64,000 nt of DNA from Pseudobacteroides cellulosolvens ATCC 35603 = DSM 2933 (GTDB lineage Bacteria > Bacillota > Clostridia > Acetivibrionales > DSM-2933). The stretch spans positions 5,032,001 through 5,096,000 of the forward strand of contig NZ_LGTC01000001.1 in NCBI RefSeq assembly GCF_001262605.1, given 5' to 3'. Each line of letters starts with the position of its first letter. Within the stretch, counting starts at the first letter, position 1. Shown piece after piece: positions 8,939 through 17,020 of this stretch. The notes under the pieces were generated by a model. It saw nothing but the letters and a program-made list of their open reading frames with translations. It was not told the DNA's origin and searched no databases. The translations under genes and the position numbers were made by a program.

Positions 8939-10198
8939 TTACTGTTTAATTGTCTGTTTTTCTTTTTCAACTTCATCCCATGAAAGCTTACTTCCATTCC
9001 TTAGTAGGAAAACATCATCGGTTCTCTCAGCTTGGTTGATAAATCTTTTTACAATTACATCGCAGTATTTCTCATCAAGCTCCATGGTGTTGCAGATACG
9101 CCCCAACTGCTCACTGGCAATCAGAGTTGAACCGCTACCTCCAAAGGGGTCCAGCACGATACAGTTTGAAAGGCTGCTGTTTTTTATAGGGTAAGCTACC
9201 AAGTTAACAGGCTTCATTGTCGGATGCTCCACATTCTTTGACGGTCTGTCAAAGTTCCAGATAGTGGTCTGCTTCCTGTCTGAATACCACTTATGGCTAC
9301 CTGTCGGCTTCCAACCATACAACACAGGCTCATGCTGCCACTGGTAGTCGCTCCTACCGAGTACCATGGACTGCTTAACCCATATACATACATTGGCAAG
9401 GTGGAATCCAGCATCCTTGAAAGCCTTCCTGAAGTTCAAACCTTCGGTGTCCGCATGGAACACATAAATGCCTCCGCCGTTATCCAATACTTCAAATACA
9501 TTTTTAAAAGCCGAAAGCAGAAATTCATAGAATTTTCCGTCCTCCAGCCTGTCGTTCTTTATTTTCAGAGCATCCTTGGTAGCCCCGGTGTAGTCTACAT
9601 TGTACGGAGGATCGGTAACACAGGTATTAGCCTTTTTACCGTCCATCAGTGTAAGCACATCCTGTAAAATGGTGCTGTCTCCGCACATCAGCCTGTGCTT
9701 CCCGAGAAGCCAAATGTCTCCATTTCTTGTAACAGGGTTTGATATTTCCTCCGCAGCCTTATCCGCGTCAAAATCGTCCTCCTTGACTTCTTTGTCACCG
9801 CCTTTTCCGAACAGCTCGTCAATATCGGCGGCATCAAAGCCGGTAAGTGAAACATCAAACATTTCTTTGTCCAGAGAATCAATCAATTCTTTCAAAAGGG
9901 GTATGTCCCATTCGCCGGAAATCTTGTTGAGGGCAATGTTTAGCGCCTTCTCCTTTGTCTTGTCAAGCTCCACCACCACACAGTCAATTTCCTTGTATCC
10001 CAAGTCCTTGAGAACCTTCCAGCGCTGGTGGCCCCCTACAATTGTAAGGTCGCTGTTGACGATCACAGGGTCCAAATATCCGAACTCCTTTATACTGCGC
10101 TTTATCTGTTCATACTCCCTGTCTCCCGGTTTAAGGTCTTTTCTCGGATTGTATTCTGCAGGCTTTATTTTCAATGTTTCAATTTTCCGTATTTCCAT
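8939..10198 (-). CDS. ParB-like domain fused to DNA N6-adenine/N4-cytosine methyltransferase
   Basis: This is a phage-type fusion of about 419 residues. The N-terminal ParB/sulfiredoxin-like domain (about 1-110) contains GGHQRW. The methyltransferase domain has the catalytic DPPY (in VTDPPYNVDY, about residue 200) and the SAM-binding DPFGGSGST near residue 370. With DPPY ahead of the FxGxG motif it belongs to the beta-type order of amino-methyltransferases. The product probably methylates phage DNA at adenine or N4-cytosine, and the ParB domain may target or nick DNA. The ATG at 10198 is 11 bases from AAGGAAG; a GTG at 10210 is also possible. It lies between the radical SAM gene and the C5 methyltransferase on one transcript. 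Confidence 0.85.
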   Translation of the reverse strand: MEIRKIETLKIKPAEYNPRKDLKPGDREYEQIKRSIKEFGYLDPVIVNSDLTIVGGHQRWKVLKDLGYKEIDCVVVELDKTKEKALNIALNKISGEWDIPLLKELIDSLDKEMFDVSLTGFDAADIDELFGKGGDKEVKEDDFDADKAAEEISNPVTRNGDIWLLGKHRLMCGDSTILQDVLTLMDGKKANTCVTDPPYNVDYTGATKDALKIKNDRLEDGKFYEFLLSAFKNVFEVLDNGGGIYVFHADTEGLNFRKAFKDAGFHLANVCIWVKQSMVLGRSDYQWQHEPVLYGWKPTGSHKWYSDRKQTTIWNFDRPSKNVEHPTMKPVNLVAYPIKNSSLSNCIVLDPFGGSGSTLIASEQLGRICNTMELDEKYCDVIVKRFINQAERTDDVFLLRNGSKLSWDEVEKEKQTIKQ

Positions 10199-10221
10199 AT
10201 CACAAGTCACTTCCTTCGAAT

Positions 10222-11097
10222 TTAAATATATAGCTCTATCAAATCTCTGTAGGCTTTTTCATTTTCTGGCCGTTTCAAAAAATCCTCAAAGCTGATTGCC
10301 TGAAACCAGCTGTGGTTATTCGCCCATCTTGCGATGGGAATATACACCCTTTCCCGTTTGTACCGCATGACATAGGCATTTTGCTTAAGCTCCCTCAATA
10401 CCCTGAGCCGGTGCAAATCCTCTTGTATGGTTGTGTTATAGCCTACAAGGACATAAAAGGTGCTTCTTTTGATACCGTTTCCTATAAGAGTGGCTGTCTT
10501 TTCTCTGATTACCGGCTCAAGTCCTGGATAATCAAATGCAAAATGATACTCTTCATGTTTGATTGAGGCAAGCTCTCTCGTCATTTCCTTTGTTATGAGC
10601 CGAATATCCAGACCCTGGTTGTAGTCAACCTTGAGATTTTCCTTGCGTATCTGCCCGCATATTTTGTAAAACTGCTCGGGCAGTGCGGTGAGGTTGTTGT
10701 CTAAAATAATGATTTTCTTTGACACACCGTCCCAAAAATCGTAGATATCTCCCACCGCCCGAATTGCACCTTCCTTTTTCGGCACCACACAAAAACCACA
10801 ATTCCGTATACAGCCCCGTGTGGTAAAACCAATATTCAGCTTTGGTTTCATCTCCTCAACCTCAGGAGGCAGCCTGCTTGTAATATCAAATCCCGTGCCG
10901 CCGCATACGGCATCCGTGGGAACTTGGGTTTTGTCGGTAAAGCTGAAAATGCTGCTGCAGTAAATTTTGTCATAACAGTCCCTGCTTTCCGGCATATAGT
11001 CCTCCACGCTGTCTCCGCTGCATTGATGGAACAGCCTCAGCTTTTCTATTGCAATATTGATGTACTGCGGCTCCATATTAATCAAGCCCACCCTCAA
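10222..11097 (-). CDS. Phage-encoded radical SAM protein
   Basis: This is a radical SAM enzyme of about 291 residues. The cluster-binding CxxxCxxC is present as CIRNCGFC (Cys 96, 100 and 103 from the chosen start), preceded by IGFTTRG. The N-terminal LRVGLINMEP block resembles the start of phage radical SAM proteins found beside methyltransferases. The reaction is unknown. Because it sits between two ParB-methyltransferase genes, a role in DNA base modification is a reasonable inference but not shown. I chose the TTG at 11097, preceded by GGGGGAGGTGG. The frame stays open upstream to 11253, but that stretch is occupied by a strong stem-loop and looks non-coding. Confidence 0.8.
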   Translation of the reverse strand: MRVGLINMEPQYINIAIEKLRLFHQCSGDSVEDYMPESRDCYDKIYCSSIFSFTDKTQVPTDAVCGGTGFDITSRLPPEVEEMKPKLNIGFTTRGCIRNCGFCVVPKKEGAIRAVGDIYDFWDGVSKKIIILDNNLTALPEQFYKICGQIRKENLKVDYNQGLDIRLITKEMTRELASIKHEEYHFAFDYPGLEPVIREKTATLIGNGIKRSTFYVLVGYNTTIQEDLHRLRVLRELKQNAYVMRYKRERVYIPIARWANNHSWFQAISFEDFLKRPENEKAYRDLIELYI

Positions 11098-11164
11098 AGC
11101 ATCCACCTCCCCCGGCGCAAAATAAAAAGAACCCACCAAATAAAAGTGAGTCCCCTTCATATGT

Positions 11165-11265
11165 CCGCAGGTCTTTTTGAGGACACAGTGGGAAAAGGAG
11201 TAAACCAGCACCCGCCCGGAGCGGTTGGCGGTGTGTTTGCACTGTGTCCCCAAAGAGACCTGCGG
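11165..11265 (-). ncRNA. Large stem-loop between the methyltransferase and radical SAM genes
   Basis: Bases 11165-11190 and 11240-11265 are inverted copies of 26 bases with two differences, one of them a G-U pair in the minus-strand RNA. They enclose a 49-base GC-rich loop that contains a smaller potential stem (CCGC/GCGG). A competing short hairpin (GAGACC/GGTCTC) overlaps its 5' side right after the upstream stop. It could be a processed RNA, a translation-control element for the radical SAM gene or a small mobile sequence. I do not recognise the family. Confidence 0.45.
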
Positions 11266-11272
11266 CGGTCTC

Positions 11273-12601
11273 CTATTTTAATTCTGAATACGGAATTTTA
11301 TCATTGCCTCGAAGCAGAAATACTTCATCCTCCCCGCCGGTAAACTGTACCCAGCGCTTAACCGCAAGGTCGACATATAACGATTCCTTCTCCATGGCAT
11401 GGCAGACCCTGTCGGTCTGCTCACAGGCAATAATTACCGTACCGTTACCTGAGAACGGCTCAAGCACTATTCCGCCCCTGTCACTGTGAAGCTTGATGCA
11501 CCGCCATGGCAGCTCCACCGGAAATGTTGCAGGCTGACCCTCCCTCTTTTGCACAACAGCAATCTGCCATATCTTCTTAAAGCCCCAGGCTTTACGCTCA
11601 TCCTTGGTCAGCCTTTTAACAAACCTGTATGCATGCCCGGCAAAGCCATAAACCCCGGCATACTCATCAACCGCACACTCCACTGTTTCGCCGTTCATGG
11701 TAAAGGCAATGATATCCTCGCTCTGCGGCTGCGGCTTATTGCTCACAGTATGGTAGGAAGGCATGCCTGACGATATACCCTGCTTCTGCCAGATACGCTT
11801 CCATATGGGACGAAACCCGTTTTCCCTAAACAGCTGTATGCTGTAGTCACTGGTCGGCTCTATGAACTGGCTTCCCGTCACCATTAAATCGTCAATGCTT
11901 ATAACTGCGATATCCGAATGCCTACATATGTTGCCTATGGCTGGCCGCATTGCTTCAAACCAAGCATCAATACCTTTTTCCTCATAATCCTTTATACATC
12001 CCACTGGTGGAGAAGCCACACAAAGCTGTGCATGCTTTCCATCCATCAGCCTTATAACATCCTCCTGGCTGCCGCTGTATCCACACATCAATCTGTGCCT
12101 TCCAAGCATCCAAATATCACCCGGCTTTGTTTTAGCACCCTTTGCCTCTATTTCCGATTTGGCTTTCCCAGTGTCAAAGTCATCCTCCACTGCATGATCT
12201 GCAGAAGCACCGTTCAGCAAATCAAATATTTCCTCCTCCGAGAAGCCTGTCAGGGACACATCAAATCCCGTTTCTTCAAAGCCTGTAAACAGTTCAGCCA
12301 ACAGCCCTTCATCCCAAAAGGTCTCATCCTGCAGGCGGTTGTCTGCAATCAGATATGCTGTAGCCCGTTCACCCTCCAGGTCTAAAAACAGCGCAGGAAC
12401 CTCGGTGATTCCCATCCGCTGTGCAGCCTTTACCCTGGCATGACCTGCAAGAATGTATCCGTCCTTACTGACAAGGACGGGATTTGTCCAGCCGAACTGT
12501 GCAATTGACACCTCAAGCTTTTTTAGTGCCGAGTCGGGATGCACCCTTGGATTTTTGGGATGCTCTTTCAGTTCGGATATTTTTATTGTTTTTAATTCCA
12601 T
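11273..12601 (-). CDS. ParB-like domain fused to DNA methyltransferase with altered catalytic motif
   Basis: This is a 442-residue relative of the gene at 8939. The ParB-like domain (about 1-100) has the GHARVKAAQR block. The methyltransferase domain keeps the SAM-binding EPFSGNGT motif near the C-terminus. The catalytic motif, however, reads SPPV (in VASPPVGC) instead of DPPY or SPPY/W/F, so the aromatic residue that stacks on the flipped base is missing. It may be inactive, act as a partner of the other fusion, or use another residue. The ATG at 12601 follows AAAGGAGCTGGAG; the frame runs open further upstream but that overlaps the preceding gene. Confidence 0.8.
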   Translation of the reverse strand: MELKTIKISELKEHPKNPRVHPDSALKKLEVSIAQFGWTNPVLVSKDGYILAGHARVKAAQRMGITEVPALFLDLEGERATAYLIADNRLQDETFWDEGLLAELFTGFEETGFDVSLTGFSEEEIFDLLNGASADHAVEDDFDTGKAKSEIEAKGAKTKPGDIWMLGRHRLMCGYSGSQEDVIRLMDGKHAQLCVASPPVGCIKDYEEKGIDAWFEAMRPAIGNICRHSDIAVISIDDLMVTGSQFIEPTSDYSIQLFRENGFRPIWKRIWQKQGISSGMPSYHTVSNKPQPQSEDIIAFTMNGETVECAVDEYAGVYGFAGHAYRFVKRLTKDERKAWGFKKIWQIAVVQKREGQPATFPVELPWRCIKLHSDRGGIVLEPFSGNGTVIIACEQTDRVCHAMEKESLYVDLAVKRWVQFTGGEDEVFLLRGNDKIPYSELK

Positions 12602-12614
12602 ATCTCCAGCTCCT

Positions 12615-13550
12615 TTACAGCATATAGTTTTCATAGGGTACTCCCATATAGTCAAGCACCTGTCGAAGTCCAAGACCGCCGTCCTCCCAGTCCCGCATAC
12701 AATAGCGCCATAGCTTTGGATGAGTTTTCTGCAATTTTTGAAAGCGGTTGGGCTGTTCCTCAAGGTGGACACCGAACATGCAAAAAACACATCCAGTCCT
12801 TAAATAGCCTCCGAATTCGGGTTTATATATTTTGCAGTACGGCACATCAAATATATTGATGTATTTCCATATGTCATCTTCCATCCAGAATGAAAGCGGC
12901 TTTGATGAAATTTTATTTCCGTCAAACACATTACATCCGGTTTGAAGCCAGGAGGTCTGCCTGAGCATACTCTCACATGCCATGGTCCCAATATAGGGAA
13001 ATGTACCGCTTTCCTTGTAGAAGCTGTCCATAGGCATTTTTTTAGTTATCTTGCAGCATTGGCAGCTTATCTTAAATGGTGCCGACAGCAGGTACTTCCA
13101 CTGCTCGGATATCTTGTACTTTGTGGGACTCCCATCCTCATTAAGCCCTGTTAATGCCTGCCGTATCTTTTTGCCTGTTGCCCCATTCCGTACCCTTTCA
13201 ATAAGGTCGGCCTGTTCCTTGCTCACAACAGGGTAGCCATATTTCTCTATTACCTGCCGAAAGCTCATGTCAGGACGAACCCATGTTACATTTTCAATTG
13301 TCTTTACAAATTCTTTTATTTCTATAAATTCAAGCCCGGTATCCGAGAACACTGCACCCACCTCTGGATATATACTCCGCACCAGATGGAGGAGCACGGT
13401 GCTGTCTTTCCCGCCGCTGAAGCTTACCGTAACCTTGCCGTTGAAGTGTTCATAAAACTCCCGGATGCGGAGCCTACTCTTTTCTATCTTCACTTCCAAA
13501 GGCAGGCTCTGCATCTGCCGAAGTTCCCACAGTTCATGCCTGTTACCCAT
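12615..13550 (-). CDS. Phage PP-loop ATPase of the phosphoadenosine phosphosulfate reductase family
   Basis: This 311-residue protein has the PP-loop SGGKDST at residues 45-51. It also has two cysteine groups, CQCC (163-166) and CVFC (254-257), that could bind an iron-sulfur cluster, as in DndC-type proteins. Sulfate assimilation is unlikely, since no partner genes are present. Placed between the small terminase and three DNA methyltransferases, it more likely takes part in DNA or nucleotide sulfur chemistry or another modification. That is inference. The ATG at 13550 has AAAGGCAGG upstream. It reads with the neighbouring modification genes. Confidence 0.75.
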   Translation of the reverse strand: MGNRHELWELRQMQSLPLEVKIEKSRLRIREFYEHFNGKVTVSFSGGKDSTVLLHLVRSIYPEVGAVFSDTGLEFIEIKEFVKTIENVTWVRPDMSFRQVIEKYGYPVVSKEQADLIERVRNGATGKKIRQALTGLNEDGSPTKYKISEQWKYLLSAPFKISCQCCKITKKMPMDSFYKESGTFPYIGTMACESMLRQTSWLQTGCNVFDGNKISSKPLSFWMEDDIWKYINIFDVPYCKIYKPEFGGYLRTGCVFCMFGVHLEEQPNRFQKLQKTHPKLWRYCMRDWEDGGLGLRQVLDYMGVPYENYML

Positions 13551-13581
13551 TGCATCGGCCTGCCTTTCAATATTTTTTTGG

Positions 13582-14088
13582 TTATGCCTTTTTCCTTGAG
13601 AGCAGGGCTTCCATTACACTGTCATTCGGTGTATAGCCGTCATATTGCTTAAGCTTGCTTTCCCTTACAACCGCATAAATTTTTGTCCACACCTCGTTGG
13701 TAAGCTTAAGGTACTGATGCGCCATCTGTACATATGGAGAGGTTGTTGCCTGGCCCGTTACAGGGTTTTTCACAAGAAAGCCGTGCTTGGTGTTCATTTG
13801 CTCCAAAGCCATCCATCTTGCCTTGAGGAATGCGTACTCTTCAAGATTGTACGGCAGTATCCCCTTGGTGCAGCCTATCTGCTTAAGCCACTCCAGCACC
13901 TTTGAATAAATCGCCTTTGCATCATCCGGCAGATAATCAGGCGGTGTTTCCGGCAGTTCCGGCAGCTCCGCCCCCTGACCGAAATCAAGTATATGTATAG
14001 GACGCTTGCCGCGATTCCCCTCCAGTATTTTTTCCGTAGCTGCCTTTTTAGGTCTCCCGGCACCGGGTCTGCTTCCTCCGCTCCCCAT
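13582..14088 (-). CDS. Phage terminase small subunit, P27 family
   Basis: This 168-residue protein has the family's hallmark start (GSGGSRPGAGRPKK) and a following helical region (PDDAKAIYSKVLEWL, LEEYAFLKARW). P27-type small terminases bind the phage packaging site and recruit the large subunit. The large terminase should follow but does not: modification genes and RIT elements come next, and the packaging motor may lie left of the window. The upstream gap (14089-14357) holds repeated motifs that could be the packaging site. Confidence 0.85.
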   Translation of the reverse strand: MGSGGSRPGAGRPKKAATEKILEGNRGKRPIHILDFGQGAELPELPETPPDYLPDDAKAIYSKVLEWLKQIGCTKGILPYNLEEYAFLKARWMALEQMNTKHGFLVKNPVTGQATTSPYVQMAHQYLKLTNEVWTKIYAVVRESKLKQYDGYTPNDSVMEALLSRKKA

Positions 14089-14357
14089 TTCTCTTCATCC
14101 TCTCTATGAAATCAAAAATAAATCAAATATTTTTGATTGTTTTGATTTTATTTTCAAAACTCCAATGTGTTTATGTCCTGCCAAATTACTCAAAACCTCT
14201 GCTATGCATCGCCCGAAGGTTTCATTTTGATTTTTCCTTTTTGATTTTTGATTTTGCGAATTTATTTGTTTGAGGGGCCGCCCGCCTTACAGGCTCAAAA
14301 GTTGTAGCTTTTTGACCCGGTGGGGGCTTATCAAAATATGCATAAATATTCCATTTA
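14089..14357. other. Intergenic region with repeated TTTTGATT motif, candidate packaging site
   Basis: I count five forward copies of TTTTGATT (14131, 14140, 14225, 14239, 14246) and one inverted copy (14110), with a near copy at 14121. A GC-rich block (GGGGCCGCCCGCC, about 14274-14286) follows. It sits directly upstream of the small terminase gene, where cos or pac sites often lie. No gene is seen. Confidence 0.4.
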
Positions 14358-15128
14358 TTAGCCAGCTTTTGGAATAGAATTCAATCCTCTTATATTCTTA
14401 AGACTCAAGCCTTTATCATAGCAATCCTTTACATACCGGCAGAGTTCCTTTATCTTTCTAATCCGTCTGCTTATATTCGCCTGGGACATTCCAAGCATTG
14501 TTTTCATTTGGGTTTGTGTTTTCTTTTGCAGATAAAGGTTGAATATTTTACGGTCTGACTCAGAAAGTATATTTTTTACATGCCTCAGTATTTCTTCAAG
14601 CTCCAACCAGTCCATAGCTTCTTCTTCAAGATTAAAATCATCGGCAGTGATATCCCCTCCGGTTAACGGAGTTCCGCTGTCATTGTCATATATAACTGCA
14701 TCCAACGAATAGCCAGGCTCCATTGCATTTATCACCTTATTCAACTCCGCTGAATCCACCCCCAGCTCCCTGCATGCCTCAGCCTCAGCAACTCCTCTAT
14801 TCCTTAACGCTTGGTACCTATAATATTTATCCTTGATATTCCTTGATGAATGGATGCCGCTTGCACAGTAGTCCCTTCTATACCGCATGATCTCACCCGC
14901 TATCAATGACACCGCATAGGTTGAAAAAGCCGTTCCGTATTCAGGCTTGAACCGTTTTGCCGCGTTGACAAGCCCGATGCATCCCGACTGGAAGTAATCC
15001 TCATATTCAGCTGTGTTGTATACATAGCTGAATTGCTTCCTGATAACCATACTAACCAGTCTCTGATTTTCCCTGATAAACTCCTCAAGAAGGCTTTCGT
15101 CCTTTTTCAAATCGTTAATTGTAATCAT
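14358..15128 (-). CDS. Phage-encoded sigma-70 family sigma factor
   Basis: This is a complete sigma factor of about 256 residues. Region 2 (about 40-110) includes YEDYFQSGCIGLVNAAKRF and FSTYA..IAGEIMRYRRD. A linker (region 3-like, about 110-175) follows, then region 4 (about 190-240) with the helix-turn-helix TQTQMKTMLGMSQANISRR. The layout is nearest to sporulation-type sigma factors (SigF/SigG/SigK) rather than ECF factors. It lies just before the terminase genes, so it probably drives late or packaging genes and could also redirect host sporulation transcription. The ATG at 15128 follows GGGAG; the open frame upstream to 15317 overlaps the HNH gene and is not believed. Confidence 0.85.
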   Translation of the reverse strand: MITINDLKKDESLLEEFIRENQRLVSMVIRKQFSYVYNTAEYEDYFQSGCIGLVNAAKRFKPEYGTAFSTYAVSLIAGEIMRYRRDYCASGIHSSRNIKDKYYRYQALRNRGVAEAEACRELGVDSAELNKVINAMEPGYSLDAVIYDNDSGTPLTGGDITADDFNLEEEAMDWLELEEILRHVKNILSESDRKIFNLYLQKKTQTQMKTMLGMSQANISRRIRKIKELCRYVKDCYDKGLSLKNIRGLNSIPKAG

Positions 15129-15195
15129 ACTACAGCTCCCTTCTCCTCTTTCAAAGCATAAAAAAAAGCACTCGACCTTGTTTAAAGTCAAATGC

Positions 15196-15570
15196 TTATT
15201 TCCTGTTGAACCGCTCCATTGCACCTTTTCGTTCATGGCATGTCTTGCAAAGGCTCTGCATGTTCTCCAAATCCCAAACCTCTCCGCCGTCCTTGATGGG
15301 AATAATATGGTCAACAACGGTTGCTGCAGCCAGCCTTTCCTCTTTCATGCAAAGCTCACAAAGTGGGTTTATCATAAGCTTCCTTTCCCGCACCTTCCTC
15401 CATGCCCTGCTGCTATAAAACCTTTTACTGAACTCATCTCGATAAAACCTATTATATGTCTGCCATTCCTCCCGTTGATGCTCCTCGCAGAACCTCTCAT
15501 GGGTAAGCCTTGGACATCCCTGCTTTGCACAGGGCTTCGGTGGTTTCTTAGGCATCCTTACCAACCCCAT
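15196..15570 (-). CDS. Phage HNH endonuclease
   Basis: This 124-residue HNH nuclease has CxxC zinc ligands (CELC and CKTC) flanking the HNH core DHIIPIKDGG. HNH proteins next to small terminase genes help cut DNA during packaging in many cos phages. The ATG at 15570 follows AGGGGAC by 8 bases and overlaps the upstream gene by 23 bases; an ATG at 15555 is an alternative. Confidence 0.85.
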   Translation of the reverse strand: MGLVRMPKKPPKPCAKQGCPRLTHERFCEEHQREEWQTYNRFYRDEFSKRFYSSRAWRKVRERKLMINPLCELCMKEERLAAATVVDHIIPIKDGGEVWDLENMQSLCKTCHERKGAMERFNRK

Positions 15571-16009
15571 TAAAAAAGTCCCCTGAAATTTTCAGAAGAC
15601 TCTTATCAAACAGCTTTTCATATGCTTTATCCAAATAATGTCCAACTTCCTTTTTTTCAGCCTCTTCAATCAAAGCACGGAACTGGTGTATGATTGCAAT
15701 ATACTGATCTCTCTTTTGAACTTCCTCATCGGCAAGCTTCTCCAATGCTTTGTTAAAATCCTCTAGCTCTCGCCGAATAAAGCTTTTCCTGGCAAATATG
15801 TAATGGCAGTCTCCTCCGCCTTTACTATAAGCAATATAGTCGGGGTCAACCCAGAAGGTAAAATTGTCAACAGATATTTTCACAGGACATTCCATGATTC
15901 TGTTCAGCCTGCGCCTTATCTTCGGTTCATTTATGTCTTTGCCCGCAAGCCCTTTTACAGCCTCACGCGTAATCAGCATCACATCATCATTTCCTATATG
16001 CCTCTTCAT
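15548..16009 (-). CDS. Phage protein of unknown function
   Basis: This is a 153-residue protein that I do not recognise. It is charged and mostly helical after residue 80 (EDFNKALEKLADEEVQKR), and the region around 45-65 (VDNFTFWVDPDYIAY) looks beta-rich. It is the first gene after a terminator and a repeat-bearing promoter region, so it may open the late transcript. It overlaps the HNH gene. Confidence 0.6.
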   Translation of the reverse strand: MKRHIGNDDVMLITREAVKGLAGKDINEPKIRRRLNRIMECPVKISVDNFTFWVDPDYIAYSKGGGDCHYIFARKSFIRRELEDFNKALEKLADEEVQKRDQYIAIIHQFRALIEEAEKKEVGHYLDKAYEKLFDKSLLKISGDFFNGVGKDA

Positions 16010-16020
16010 AAAATCCCCCC

Positions 16021-16054
16021 AAAAACAAAAACCCCTCGATTGTCAGTCGAAGGG
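16021..16054 (-). terminator. Terminator between early and late prophage transcripts
   Basis: On the minus strand a hairpin (CCCTTCGA paired with TCGAGGGG, 7-base loop, one bulge) is followed by TTTTTGTTTTT. It lies between the regulator gene ending at 16171 and the next gene at 16009. A T-run on the other side may allow two-way use. Confidence 0.6.
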
Positions 16055-16118
16055 CTGCTCTTTTTTGATTATAAAATTCGATACTAAAATCATATCACAT
16101 TTAAAAGCTCATGAAAAG

Positions 16119-16155
16119 GCCGCAAAAAGACCGCAAAAAGTTCACAAAAAGACCA
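16119..16155. promoter_or_regulatory. Three tandem CGCAAAAAG-type repeats upstream of the late genes
   Basis: Three imperfect repeats of about 11 bases (CCGCAAAAAGA, CCGCAAAAAG, TTCACAAAAAG) lie in the promoter region between the terminator and the regulator gene at 16171-16755. Tandem spacing near one helical turn suggests a binding site for an activator such as the adjacent HTH protein. This is inference. Confidence 0.4.
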
Positions 16156-16170
16156 CTTTTATTTTCCTCT

Positions 16171-16755
16171 TTATGTGGCATCGCCCCCGAATATAGCCAC
16201 TTTCAAGGCATTTACCAGCCTGTTGCGATTCCTCTTGACAGTGCTTTCCCCACAGCCTAATTCCAATGCTATTTCCTCTACCGATAAAGGCTCAAATTCT
16301 GCCAGCCTTTGTGAAAGATTTTCTCCTTCCCAGTCAAAATTCTCGGGAGGTATGCCGTATTTTAGCTCTACAATCCGAAAGTACCTGTCGGAACGGAATC
16401 GATCAATGCCTCTTTCAATTTCCTTCACTCTTAGCTTTGTCCTTTCCATGCTGGCTCTGCGGCTTCTGTAATACTCCTCAGCCACCTGGTCTTCCGGCGG
16501 CTTTGCTCCTCCATTCCCGGAAAAACGAATAATGTCCTTTGATTTTTCCTTTAGACGGATTTCGCCCTCTTGTATATCCCTTTCATCTTCAATCACCTTC
16601 TGCTTTAAAACCGAGTATTTGTAAAGCAGGCTCTCGGTTTCCTTGTAGTAATCCCGACTTGCCTTGTTCACTGCAGAGGTCAGCTCAACAAGGACTCTTT
16701 TGAAGCTCCGGCTGCATCCTTTTTCTACGATTGTTTCCAGTGCTTTTTTGTCCAC
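16171..16755 (-). CDS. Phage transcription regulator with sigma region 4-like HTH
   Basis: This protein of about 194 residues has a long central coiled coil (about 25-120). It ends in a helix-turn-helix resembling sigma-70 region 4: LSVEEIALELGCGESTVKRNRNRLVNAL. Such proteins (ArpU/RinA-like by position) often switch on late genes. I chose the GTG at 16755 because AGGAGGAG lies 7 bases upstream. An ATG at 16809 has no clear site. The gene precedes a terminator and the repeats at 16119-16155, which it may bind. Confidence 0.7.
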   Translation of the reverse strand: MDKKALETIVEKGCSRSFKRVLVELTSAVNKASRDYYKETESLLYKYSVLKQKVIEDERDIQEGEIRLKEKSKDIIRFSGNGGAKPPEDQVAEEYYRSRRASMERTKLRVKEIERGIDRFRSDRYFRIVELKYGIPPENFDWEGENLSQRLAEFEPLSVEEIALELGCGESTVKRNRNRLVNALKVAIFGGDAT

Positions 16756-17020
16756 AGTGCTTCTCCTCCTTCCTGCTTTCAAATCCTGTAACTTCCCATT
16801 TCCTTTCATCCACCCGGTTCAGAAGTACAGTCCTTTTATAATCTAAGTTTAGTTTAAGACTATCGCCAAAAACTCTGCCTGCCTCTTCATGTTTTCGGAT
16901 GAAATAGGTCAACTCGCACTCAATCTCCATTCTGGGAAGCCTGCCAAAAAGCTTCCTGCATTGCTTTACTGCCTCTTCGGATATTCTTATGCATACCGGG
17001 TATTCGCATCTTGGTATCAT
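16685..17020 (-). CDS. Small phage protein of unknown function, overlapping the next gene
   Basis: This is a 111-residue open frame whose ATG (17020) overlaps the stop of the SNF2 helicase by 4 bases, so its start looks real. The first 85 residues read as a normal protein (ISEEAVKQCRKLF, MEIECELTYFIRKHEEAGR). The last 25, rich in Lys, Arg and Cys, overlap the start of the regulator gene and look unlike a natural end. A lost base near 16760-16780 may have pushed it past its true stop. Function unknown. Confidence 0.5.
   Translation of the reverse strand: MIPRCEYPVCIRISEEAVKQCRKLFGRLPRMEIECELTYFIRKHEEAGRVFGDSLKLNLDYKRTVLLNRVDERKWEVTGFESRKEEKHCGQKSTGNNRRKRMQPELQKSPC

Noticed and set aside
11098..11253. 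N-terminal extension of the radical SAM protein
   Set aside because: The stretch is filled by one arm and the loop of a large stem-loop, and the added sequence has no family resemblance.
12615..13550. Sulfate assimilation PAPS reductase
   Set aside because: The PP-loop fits, but there are no sulfate genes nearby and the gene is inside a phage modification cluster.
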